This document shows positions 41,356-49,404 of a stretch of DNA of 64,000 nucleotides, one piece after another. Where the stretch lies: the NCBI RefSeq assembly GCF_024385465.1, contig NZ_JANFLS010000001.1:744001-808000 (forward strand), in the 5' to 3' direction. Every line of letters begins with the position of its first letter. Positions within the stretch are counted from its first letter, which is position 1. The DNA is from Arthrobacter sp. zg-Y844 (lineage in GTDB: Bacteria > Actinomycetota > Actinomycetes > Actinomycetales > Micrococcaceae). The position numbers were made by a program, and so were the translations under genes. Under the pieces are notes generated by a model. It was not told where the DNA came from. It ran no database searches and worked only from the letters and a program-made list of their open reading frames with translations.

Positions 41356-42581
41356 GCACCGCAACCCGAACCCCCGTGGCCAAGCCCGGGCAAGCTCCGG
41401 AAACCCCTGACAACACGCCCGCCTGGGCCATCGTGACCCTGCGCGAAGTCATGGTCAAGATGCGCGACCGCACCTACCTGCTCTCCACGCTGGTGACCCT
41501 GCTGCTGATCGTGGGCGGCGTCCTCTTCAACGCCTACATGTCCTCGCGCGGTTCGGACCATACGGTGGCCGTGGCAGATTCCGCCGCCGCCGAAATCGTC
41601 TCCGCTGCGGATGCCGCCGGACAGGAAGGCGACGGGAACACCTCCTTCGAAGCCGTAACGGCAGACTCCCCCGAGGCTGCCCTGCAGCTGGTCCGCGATG
41701 AGGAGGCCGATGCCGCACTGATCCAAGCGGAGAACGGCAGCTGGACCCTGACCGGAAAGGACGAGATCGGTTCCGGGATCCGCGGGCCGGTCTCCGAGGC
41801 CCTGACAAGCTATGTCCTCAGTGCCAACGCCGCAGCGGCCGGCACGACGGCGGCGGAACTGACCGCCGGCAGCGAGCTGGAAGAAGCGCTGCTGGAAGGC
41901 AACGCCGAGCAGGCCGGAATCGCCGCCGTCGTCGGCTTCGCGTTCAGCTTCCTCTTCTATATGGCCACCATCATTTTCGGCATGGCGATTGCCACCTCCG
42001 TGCTGGAGGAGAAGCAGAACCGGGTGGTGGAAATCCTGGCTACCGCCATTCCCATCCGCCAGCTCCTTTACGGCAAGGTGATCGGCAACACCGTCCTGGC
42101 CGTGGTGCAGCTGGCACTGTACGGCGGGGCAGCCCTGCTGGCGCTGAACCTGACCGGAACGGCGGACATGGTGGGCTCCATCATTCCGGTGTCCGGCTGG
42201 TTCCTGGTCTTCTTCCTCGTCGGGTTCCTGATCCTGGCCGCCGGCTGGGCAATGCTCGGGGCCATGGCCAGCCGGTCCGAGGACCTGAACAGCAGTTCCA
42301 CCCCGGTCATGGCAATCATCTTCGCCGCCCTGTTTGCCGGGATGTTTGCCAAGGGCCAGCTGCTGGTCATCGCCTCATTCGTGCCGGTGATTTCCTCCGT
42401 GGCGATGCCCGTCCGGATGCTCAGCTCGGAGGTGCCGCTGTGGCAGACCTTCGCCTCGCTGGCCATTGCGCTGGCCGCGGCCTACGCGCTGCTGGGCTTT
42501 GGCGCCAAGATCTACCGGCGGGCCGTTCTGCAGAGCGGCGGCTCGCTGACGCTGCGCAAGGCCATGAAGCTGGAGCAGTAG
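41352..42581 (+). CDS. ABC-2 exporter permease (NatB-like)
   Basis: 409 residues. The first helix is near residue 40, then an extracytoplasmic domain (about 60-185), then six helices with the ABC-2 signature: VLEEKQNRVVEILATAIPIRQLLYGKVIGNT. Membrane partner of the ATPase encoded just upstream, and last gene of the kinase-regulator-exporter operon, followed by a terminator. Confidence 0.92.
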   Translation: MSTATRTPVAKPGQAPETPDNTPAWAIVTLREVMVKMRDRTYLLSTLVTLLLIVGGVLFNAYMSSRGSDHTVAVADSAAAEIVSAADAAGQEGDGNTSFEAVTADSPEAALQLVRDEEADAALIQAENGSWTLTGKDEIGSGIRGPVSEALTSYVLSANAAAAGTTAAELTAGSELEEALLEGNAEQAGIAAVVGFAFSFLFYMATIIFGMAIATSVLEEKQNRVVEILATAIPIRQLLYGKVIGNTVLAVVQLALYGGAALLALNLTGTADMVGSIIPVSGWFLVFFLVGFLILAAGWAMLGAMASRSEDLNSSSTPVMAIIFAALFAGMFAKGQLLVIASFVPVISSVAMPVRMLSSEVPLWQTFASLAIALAAAYALLGFGAKIYRRAVLQSGGSLTLRKAMKLEQ

Positions 42582-42605
42582 CCCCGGCGGGGAGCATCAC
42601 AGCGG

Positions 42606-42633
42606 CAGGCGGGGAGCATCGGCTCCCCGCCTG
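42606..42633 (+). terminator. Rho-independent terminator of the exporter operon
   Basis: A perfect 12-bp stem (CAGGCGGGGAGC / GCTCCCCGCCTG) with a 4-nt loop, 25 bases after the permease stop and followed by T-rich sequence. Confidence 0.85.
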
Positions 42634-42662
42634 TTTCATTTGTGCTTTCATTTGTGCGGCAG

Positions 42663-44222
42663 TCAGTCCGGATATTGCCGGCGCAGTTCGGCTTTGCGGA
42701 TCTTTCCGCTCGCCGTCCGGGGAAAGTCCTCGACCATCGTCACCGTGCGCGGCACTTTGTACCGGGCCAGGCGTCCGAAGAGGTGTTCCTGCACTTCCTC
42801 GGCCGTCAGCGCGTATCCCTCCCGCAGGCTGATGACCGCGCGGGGGACTTCGCCCCATCTGCTGTCCGGCACCCCGATCACGGCAACGGCAGCCACGGCC
42901 TCCAGCTCCGCAATAACCTGCTCGACCTCGGCCGGATAAATGTTCTCCCCGCCGGAAATGATCATGTCCTTCAGCCGGTCGGAAATGAACAGGTACCCGT
43001 CGTCGTCGAAATAGCCCATGTCCCCTGACCGGAACCATGCGTCGTCGGCATAGGCTTCCGCGGTGGCGTCGGGCCGGTTCCAATAGGAGCGGATGACGTT
43101 GGGTCCGGAAATCTGGATCTCCCCCACCTCTCCCGCCGGGAGCACCCCGCCGTCCGGACCCGTGATCCGAACGTCGGTGAAGAAGTGCGGCAATCCGGCG
43201 GAACCGGCCTTTTCCCTCGACCGGGCGGCCGGAAGCGCCGTGGCGCCCGGGGCCGTTTCAGTCATTCCGTAACCGTTGGAGAAGGACAGGCCGCGGGCTT
43301 CATAGGCCTCCAGCACCCGGAGCGGCACTGCGGATCCGCCGCAGGTGATGGTGGTCAGCGAGCTGATGTCCCGCTTGTCCCAGTCCGGATGTTCGCACAG
43401 CATCTGGTAGGTGGTGGGCACGCCGCTGATGTAGGTAGCTGCATACTGTTCAATCGCGGCAAGTGTGCGGCCCGGTTCGAACCGGGTTTCCAGCACCACG
43501 GTGCCGCCCTTGAGGAGCACCGGCAGCACGCCCATGTCCAGGGATGCGACGTGGAACATCGGGGAGATCATCAGTGCGACCTCCGTCCCGGACACGTCGT
43601 AGTCGACCAGCACGTTGTAGCAGTTCCAGGCCAGGTTCGCGTGGGACAGCAGGGCGCCTTTGGGCCGGCCGGTGGTGCCGGAGGTGTAGAGGATCATCGC
43701 CCCGTCGTCTCCCGCGACCGGCAGGTCCAGCCGGTCCGGCGACGCCGCGGCGATCACGGCGTCGAAATCGGACACACTTTCTCCGCCCGCCTCGTCCGCT
43801 GCCGGACCGTGGGCCGGGGCGGCGCCGTCGGCCACTTCCAGCCGCACGGCCACCGCGGTGCCGGCCGACCCCAGCTGCGCCAGCCGGGCGAGCGCACCGG
43901 TGTACACCAGTACCGAGCTGCCCGAATCCTGCAGCGCAAACTGGATTTCGGGCGGCGCCAGCCGGGTGTTCAACGGAACGAAGACAGCACCCAGCGTTCC
44001 GGCCGCAAAAAACGTCTCCAGGAATGCGGGATGGTTATCCCCGAGGAAAGCCACCCGGGAGCCGTGGTCCACGCCGGAGGCACGCAGTGCCTGTGCCAGC
44101 CGGTTGATCCGCTCGTCCAGCTCCGTGTAGCTGATGTTCCGGCCCTGGAAGACCAGTGCCGTCCGGCCGGCGGACTTCAGGCGCCGGCGGTGTATCCATG
44201 ATCCCAGCCCCTGATTCTCCAT
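42663..44222 (-). CDS. AMP-forming acyl-CoA ligase
   Basis: 519 residues of the ANL superfamily. The P-loop is ILYTSGTTGRPKGALLSHANL, the A5-type motif NGYGMTETAPGATAL, the hinge region RSGDMGYFDDDGYLFISDRLKDMIISGGENIYPAEVE and the catalytic Lys near the end in PRTASGKIRKAELR. It activates a carboxylate as the acyl-AMP and then CoA ester. Its start lies four bases after the stop of the NMT1-type binding protein, so the two are coupled, suggesting that the imported compound is a carboxylic acid that this enzyme activates. Confidence 0.9.
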   Translation of the reverse strand: MENQGLGSWIHRRRLKSAGRTALVFQGRNISYTELDERINRLAQALRASGVDHGSRVAFLGDNHPAFLETFFAAGTLGAVFVPLNTRLAPPEIQFALQDSGSSVLVYTGALARLAQLGSAGTAVAVRLEVADGAAPAHGPAADEAGGESVSDFDAVIAAASPDRLDLPVAGDDGAMILYTSGTTGRPKGALLSHANLAWNCYNVLVDYDVSGTEVALMISPMFHVASLDMGVLPVLLKGGTVVLETRFEPGRTLAAIEQYAATYISGVPTTYQMLCEHPDWDKRDISSLTTITCGGSAVPLRVLEAYEARGLSFSNGYGMTETAPGATALPAARSREKAGSAGLPHFFTDVRITGPDGGVLPAGEVGEIQISGPNVIRSYWNRPDATAEAYADDAWFRSGDMGYFDDDGYLFISDRLKDMIISGGENIYPAEVEQVIAELEAVAAVAVIGVPDSRWGEVPRAVISLREGYALTAEEVQEHLFGRLARYKVPRTVTMVEDFPRTASGKIRKAELRRQYPD

Positions 44223-44226
44223 GGTG

Positions 44227-45237
44227 CTACTGCACCGTCATGGCATCGACGTCCGGTTCCTTTGCCACAAACTCGTACTTCAGCATGAGTGCGCCCAGGT
44301 CATCCAGCTCGTCGCTTCGGAGTTCGCCGTCGAACTCCTCCATCTTCAGGTTCTCGGCGACTGCCGCGTCCATCCCCATGAACGTCGGAAGGGTGGCGCG
44401 GACGTCGTCGACGTTGGCCTGCGCAGAGGTGAGCGTTTCGGTGACGGCATCCTTGAAGGCCGTGACGGTTTCCGCATTTTCGTCCGCATACCGGCCGGAG
44501 GTAAACGTGACCATCGTAGGCATCCCGGCGACCGCTTCCTGGTTCGGATAGCCAACCAGGACGTAGTCGGGATTGGCCAGGGCGCGGCTCAGGAAAGGCT
44601 CGGGCAGCCAGACCGCGTCCGTATTGCCTCGCTCGAGCGCGGCTTCCATATCCTGGAAGGGCAGCTCGTTGAAGTTGAGCTGCTCCGGATCGGCGCCGGC
44701 CAGGGCCGCGCTTTCCATGATGGTCAGATCGCCCTGGGTATTGACCGCGTTGACGGTGGTGGTTTTGCCTTCCAGGTCGGCGAAGGACGTGATCCCGGAG
44801 TCCGCGCGGGCCACCACACCGTTGATGTCATCGCCTTCGGCGAGGGAATTGGAGTACCCGGACACGATCTTCATATCCAGGCCCTTGTCCTTGGCCACCA
44901 TGACCGACAGCGGGTTACCCACGGCAAAATGGATGTCGCCGGTGGAGACCGCCGGCAGCATGGCTGCCCCGCCGGTGCCGCGCTGGAGCTCGATCTCCAG
45001 CCCGTGCTTCTCGAAAATGCCTTCATCGATGCCGTACTGCATGGCCGAGGACGGCGCGATGGACAACACCCCCACCACTACCTGCTGAAGTTCACCGCTG
45101 CCGGAACTTTCGCTGCCCGACGGCGACGACTCGGCGTCGGATCCGGCGGTCGAACCGGAGCAGCCGGTCAGTGCCAGTGCCAGCAGAACTCCGCCTGCCG
45201 CAGCAGTGGACAGTTTCCTGGTGATCGTGTTCCTCAT
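44227..45237 (-). CDS. NMT1/SsuA-type substrate-binding lipoprotein
   Basis: 336 residues. A signal peptide with lipobox LTGC, a Ser-rich linker, then the NitT/TauT-type binding fold: VVGVLSIAPSSAMQYGIDEGIFEKHGLEIELQRGTGGAAMLPAVSTGDIHFAVGNPLS, and NTQGDLTIMESAALAGADPEQLNFNELPFQDMEAALERGNTDAVWLPEPF. Family members bind aromatic or sulfonate anions, nitrate or thiamine precursors. No permease or ATPase gene is nearby, so it is an orphan; it is coupled to the acyl-CoA ligase gene instead. Confidence 0.88.
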   Translation of the reverse strand: MRNTITRKLSTAAAGGVLLALALTGCSGSTAGSDAESSPSGSESSGSGELQQVVVGVLSIAPSSAMQYGIDEGIFEKHGLEIELQRGTGGAAMLPAVSTGDIHFAVGNPLSVMVAKDKGLDMKIVSGYSNSLAEGDDINGVVARADSGITSFADLEGKTTTVNAVNTQGDLTIMESAALAGADPEQLNFNELPFQDMEAALERGNTDAVWLPEPFLSRALANPDYVLVGYPNQEAVAGMPTMVTFTSGRYADENAETVTAFKDAVTETLTSAQANVDDVRATLPTFMGMDAAVAENLKMEEFDGELRSDELDDLGALMLKYEFVAKEPDVDAMTVQ

Positions 45238-45402
45238 GACCTACCTCTTCATTGTGGTGGTAAGAGTGGTGCCCTGGCCGTTACCCGGGCCGGGTTCCCT
45301 GAACCCGTGCCGGTGGCTGGCTCCATGTCACCCCGGATCGTTGAGAATGTCAACAGTATTTGGTCCCGCATACCGGCAGCGGCCCAGGGAGCGCACAAAA
45401 AA

Positions 45403-45439
45403 CCGGTGCGGTGGCCCGCAAAGCAGACCACCGCACCGG
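45403..45439 (-). terminator. Rho-independent terminator of malQ
   Basis: A perfect 12-bp stem (CCGGTGCGGTGG / CCACCGCACCGG) with a 13-base loop. On the minus strand it is followed by six Ts. It lies 81 bases after malQ in the 282-base gap before the binding-protein gene. I see no gene in this gap. Confidence 0.9.
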
Positions 45440-45519
45440 CGCTTGACCGTGGCCACCGCAACGCCCGCCGCAACGCCCGCCGGCGAGGCGGAGGAAAGGG
45501 GCGGGGGCGGGGTGTAAGC

Positions 45520-47706
45520 CTAGATCCCCTTTTGCATCAGGGCCGCCAGGGAGCGGAACCTTTCGTTCTGTTCCAGGTCGTCCAGCAGCACCGCCTCGCC
45601 GTCGGGACCGCAGAGGGGAATCCGCCAGTTCGGATACTCGTCGGCGGTCCCCGGCTGGTTCTGGGTCTTTTTCTCTCCCACCAGGTCGGCCAGGGCCACG
45701 CCGAGAAGCACCGACGGCGTCTGCAGGATAAATTCGTGCAGCGCCTCCACCGTCTGCTGCACTTCCTCGCCGTGCATCTGGCCGGCCACCTGGTCGGAGG
45801 CGGATTCGGGCAGCAGCCCGCGCTGGCGGAGCGCATTCAGGACAGCTTCCTGCCCCTCGCTGTCTGCCTTCCGCTCTTCCTCCACCGGACGGTTGAGCAG
45901 GCCGAGGGATTCGCGCAGGTTCACGTGTTCACCGGCCAGGTAGCCGGCGGTCGGCGGGAGGTCATGGGTGTTCACGCTGGTCAGGGCGCCCACCCGGTAT
46001 TCCTCCGGATCGCGCGGACCGTCCTCGGTCTGCTCGAACCACAGGATGGAGGTGCCCAGCACCCCGCGCTCCCCGAGGTACTCCTGGACCCACGGCTCAA
46101 AGACGCCCAGGTCCTCACCGATAACGACGGCGCCGGCCCGCTGCGCTTCCAGCGCGAGGATGCCGATCATCGCCTCATGGTCGTAGTAGACATACGCGCC
46201 CTCGCCCGGGGATCCGGCACCCTGCGGGATCCACCAGAGCCGGAACAGGCCCAGGATGTGGTCAACCCGGATGCCGCCGGCGTGCCGGAGGATGGTCCGG
46301 ATCATGTCCCGGTAGGCGGCATAGCCGGAGTCGGCCAGCCGTCCGGGGTGCCACGGCGGCTGGCTCCAGTCCTGGCCGCGCTGGTTGAACATGTCCGGCG
46401 GCGCGCCGACGGAGATGCCGGAGGTCAGCACGTCGCGGAGCATCCACGCATCGGCGCCGCTGGGGTGCACGCCCACGGCAAGGTCGTGGATCACGCCGAT
46501 CCCCATGCCTGCCTTCTTCGCTGCCAGCTGCACGCCCTCCAGCTGTTCGTCGCAGATCCACTGCAGCCACTTGAAGAAGTCGATGCGTTCCTGCAGCCGG
46601 GGCAGCCGGCGGATCACGTAGTCGCTGTCCGGGCCCGTGGCCTCGGCCCATTCCGGTGCGCCGGGGGCCAGTTCCTCGGCCAGGGCACACCAGCGGGCGA
46701 AGTTCTCCAGGCCCTGCCCGGCGTCGTCCTTGAAGGCGTCGAACTGTTTCTGCCGGCTCGGGCTGCGTTCCACCTGGTACACGTCCTGCAGCACGCGCAG
46801 CTTGGCCGCGTAGCTGGCGTCGCGGTCCAGTTCCGCTGCGGAGGTATTGGCCGGGTACAGGGATCGGGCCGCCTCTTCAGCGGCCTGCCGCTGGCCGTCG
46901 GTCAGGTACGCGTATTCCGGCACGGCTTCCACCCGGATGTACAGCGGGTTGAAGAACCGCCGGGTGGTGGGCAGGTACGGGGACGGCTCAATCGGCGGGA
47001 CGGGTTCCGCGGCGTGCAGCGGGTTGATCAGGACAAACCCGGCGTCGTAATCCGTGCCGGCGACGGCGGCGAGATCCGCCAGGTCGGTGAGGTCCCCGAT
47101 CCCCCAGGACCGGGAGGAGCGGACCGAGTAAAGCTGGGCCTGCACACCCCAGGCGCGCTCGGTTTCCAGCTTGTCCGCGGTGTCGAGCCGGTCAGGGGTG
47201 ACCACCAGAACGGCAGTGGCGGAGATGTCGCCGCTTGCCGCTTCGAGCGTGTGCCAGCCCAGCTCCAGCCCCTCGGGCAGGGGAACCACGGTGCGCGCCA
47301 CGGCCGAGCCGTCGATGTCCCGTTCCTCCTCGGGCTGCTCCGGCCAGGCGAGTTCCTGCTCTGAACCGTCTTCCAGCCGCAGGGTCAGTTTCGCGGTGCT
47401 GCCCGGCGGCAGGTGGACGGGCACGCTGCCGGGCTTGCCCTGGCGCACGACGGCGGTCGGCGGCAGCGGGCGCTTCCAGGCGGCTGCCTTTGACTCTGCG
47501 AGGGACCGTTCCAGGTCCTGTTCCGATTCGACAGCCAGGCCCAGTGCGGCGAGGACGCTGCGCAGCGTGGAGTCGGATACCTGCTGCTCGGAACCGTCCC
47601 AGCCGGTGAAGGTGGTGGCTACCTTGTGAAAGTCGGCAAGCTGGCGGAGGAGGCCGGCGGCGTCCGGATCAGGGCGGGCGGACGGGGCTTTTGGCTTTTC
47701 ACTCAT
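45520..47706 (-). CDS. malQ: 4-alpha-glucanotransferase
   Basis: 728 residues, the long actinobacterial form of GH77 with an N-terminal extension of about 200 residues. Catalytic centre: nucleophile Asp in IRVDHILGLFRLWWIPQG (about 478), acid/base Glu in VVIGEDLGVFEPWV (about 526), transition-state Asp in SVNTHDLPPTAGYL. It transfers maltooligosaccharide units during glycogen or maltose use. It is a single gene with a strong terminator. Confidence 0.94.
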   Translation of the reverse strand: MSEKPKAPSARPDPDAAGLLRQLADFHKVATTFTGWDGSEQQVSDSTLRSVLAALGLAVESEQDLERSLAESKAAAWKRPLPPTAVVRQGKPGSVPVHLPPGSTAKLTLRLEDGSEQELAWPEQPEEERDIDGSAVARTVVPLPEGLELGWHTLEAASGDISATAVLVVTPDRLDTADKLETERAWGVQAQLYSVRSSRSWGIGDLTDLADLAAVAGTDYDAGFVLINPLHAAEPVPPIEPSPYLPTTRRFFNPLYIRVEAVPEYAYLTDGQRQAAEEAARSLYPANTSAAELDRDASYAAKLRVLQDVYQVERSPSRQKQFDAFKDDAGQGLENFARWCALAEELAPGAPEWAEATGPDSDYVIRRLPRLQERIDFFKWLQWICDEQLEGVQLAAKKAGMGIGVIHDLAVGVHPSGADAWMLRDVLTSGISVGAPPDMFNQRGQDWSQPPWHPGRLADSGYAAYRDMIRTILRHAGGIRVDHILGLFRLWWIPQGAGSPGEGAYVYYDHEAMIGILALEAQRAGAVVIGEDLGVFEPWVQEYLGERGVLGTSILWFEQTEDGPRDPEEYRVGALTSVNTHDLPPTAGYLAGEHVNLRESLGLLNRPVEEERKADSEGQEAVLNALRQRGLLPESASDQVAGQMHGEEVQQTVEALHEFILQTPSVLLGVALADLVGEKKTQNQPGTADEYPNWRIPLCGPDGEAVLLDDLEQNERFRSLAALMQKGI

Positions 47707-47771
47707 GGAACCAATCTATGGCCCGCAGGACAACGCCGCACGTTCTTCCATCGCTGGCAGCGAACGTACCG

Positions 47772-48098
47772 CTAAGGGCGTTCCTGCGTCAGGCGCCAGT
47801 TGTCCTGGAACTCCGGATGGTCCTCGTGCACGGCGGCGAGGGCGGACAGCGCCAACCTGGTCCACTCCAGCTCCTCACGGAACTGGGGATCGTCGTCGGG
47901 GTCCACGACCATGCGTGAAAGTGCATGGCGGCGGGCACCTCCGATGATCTCGATGAGCATGAGCTTGGTTTCGCATTCCTTCAGCAGCCGCTCCTCATAC
48001 CAGCGGTCCGAGAGCGAAACGTCGGAAGATGCCAGTAGTTTGCGGGCCTCGGAGATGTCTTCTTGGAAGCGGATGACCAGGAAATCCACGATATCCAT
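47772..48098 (-). CDS. DUF6221-like small protein
   Basis: 108 residues, acidic, helical: VDFLVIRFQEDISEARKLLASSDVSLSDRWYEERLLKECETKLMLIEII and the C-terminus LSALAAVHEDHPEFQDNWRL. The ending 'LA.VHxDHPxxxxxW' and the early FxxxRxxED pattern fit DUF6221, an actinobacterial family of unknown function often found in phage-like or accessory contexts. Nothing else of that kind is adjacent. Confidence 0.75.
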   Translation of the reverse strand: MDIVDFLVIRFQEDISEARKLLASSDVSLSDRWYEERLLKECETKLMLIEIIGGARRHALSRMVVDPDDDPQFREELEWTRLALSALAAVHEDHPEFQDNWRLTQERP

Positions 48099-48211
48099 GG
48101 CCGAATCCTACCCGGCGGACCGCCCGCCGGTCAGTGGTCCATGCGCGAACGGGAATATTTAACGGCCAAGCGCTCGTTAGTGTAAGTATCAACTAATTGA
48201 GGAGATGCCTT

Positions 48212-48445
48212 TTGCCGGTAGCCGATACCCACTCCCCCAAAAAGACAGCACGTGCCAGGCGTGTGCGCAGCATCCGTTCCCTCCGCCGCGGAGACATCGT
48301 TGAAGCACGCAGCGGCGGCACCACCTATTTCCACGGCGAGGTCCAGGACACGGCCCCGGGCCTGTCCACCGTCTGGATCCGCGATGAGTCCACCGGTCAA
48401 CGGACTGCGGCCAGCATGGACGATTTCAGCCTCTGGAAGCTGTAG
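48212..48445 (+). CDS. Small basic hypothetical protein, TTG start
   Basis: 77 residues. After a Lys/Arg-rich N-terminus (KKTARARRVRSIRSLRR) comes a short beta-rich module: RGDIVEARSGGTTYFHGEVQDTAPGLSTVWIRDESTGQR, resembling an SH3-like barrel. The start is a TTG placed by GAGGAGA five to eight bases upstream; no ATG is available in frame. Function unknown. Confidence 0.65.
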   Translation: MPVADTHSPKKTARARRVRSIRSLRRGDIVEARSGGTTYFHGEVQDTAPGLSTVWIRDESTGQRTAASMDDFSLWKL

Positions 48446-48463
48446 CCGCACCCCCTGCTGCGG

Positions 48464-49228
48464 TCACCGGTCGATCAGGGCGCCGGCGCTGATATTCAGC
48501 GTTGCGGCGGTCATGCTGGCGGCCCGGTCCGAAGCAGCGAAGGCCGCTGCGTAGCCCACATCCTCCAGCGTGGCAGCGCGGCCCAGCATGGTGGAGCGAA
48601 TCATGGCGTCGGCAATCTTGCCGGCGCCTTCCATGTTTTCCGGCAGGGTTTCCGGAACGCCGCCGCTGCGCAGGGTCACCACCCGGATCCCGTAGGCCCC
48701 CAGTTCGCTGGAAAGCTGGCGGCGCATGGACTCCATCGCCTCAAAGGCGGTCTGCAGTCCGCCCAGGCACAGGCCTGGCACCGGGTCGCCCGAGCCGCCG
48801 AACACCAGGATCACCCCGGAGCGCTGGCGCATCATGTGCCTCGCGGCCGCCTGCGAGGTCAGGAAAAAGGTCTGGACGGCGGTGGCGACCGGCCGCAGAT
48901 AGTCGGCGACGGACATTTCGGCCATGGGCGTTCCCTGCACGTCCCCGTGCTGGAGCACGTTCATGGAGATATCGAGGCTGCCGGCCGCGGCCGCGACGTC
49001 GTCCGCATGTTCGCGAACCGCCCGCTCATTAGTGGCATCCAGCAGTGCCGTGTCCACCGTTCCCCCGGCATGCCGGATCCTATCCGCCACGGCCTCGAGC
49101 GGCTCCGGCGTCCGCCCTGCGAGGAAGACCCGCGCCCCTTCCCGGGCGAAGGCCTGCGCCGCGGCGCCGCCGATGCCTCCCCCGCCGCCGTAGATCACCG
49201 CGTTCTTCCCGATGAGCAGCTGCTCCAT
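48464..49228 (-). CDS. SDR-fold protein lacking the Tyr/Lys catalytic pair
   Basis: 254 residues with a Rossmann fold (GKNAVIYGGGGGIGGAAAQAFAREGARVFLAGRT). The usual NNAG is replaced by NVLQHGD, and the region where YxxxK should lie reads GLCLGGLQTAFEAMESMRRQ, so Tyr and Lys are absent. The downstream helices and GIRVVTLRSGG are normal. It may bind a dinucleotide without classical catalysis or use another mechanism. The start is at MEQLLIGK after GGAAGGCGG. It is divergent from the acyl-CoA ligase. Confidence 0.82.
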   Translation of the reverse strand: MEQLLIGKNAVIYGGGGGIGGAAAQAFAREGARVFLAGRTPEPLEAVADRIRHAGGTVDTALLDATNERAVREHADDVAAAAGSLDISMNVLQHGDVQGTPMAEMSVADYLRPVATAVQTFFLTSQAAARHMMRQRSGVILVFGGSGDPVPGLCLGGLQTAFEAMESMRRQLSSELGAYGIRVVTLRSGGVPETLPENMEGAGKIADAMIRSTMLGRAATLEDVGYAAAFAASDRAASMTAATLNISAGALIDR

Positions 49229-49404
49229 GGTTCCGCCTTCCGGTTGTCCTGCCGGTCCCCGCCGGCCCCATGGCGTTCGATCCCCATCATGGGCCGCTGC
49301 CCGGTGAGGACACAATGTCTCCGGCGAAGCCGGCGTCGGCCTAGCATGGAGATTACGGCCGGGGAGTGATCCACGGCACATTTGATGGAACGGAGCCGCA
49401 TAAG

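Noticed and set aside
44221-47364. Open frame of over 1000 codons opposite malQ and the binding protein gene
   Set aside because: Both minus-strand genes have strong family motifs and a proper terminator between them; this plus-strand frame has none.
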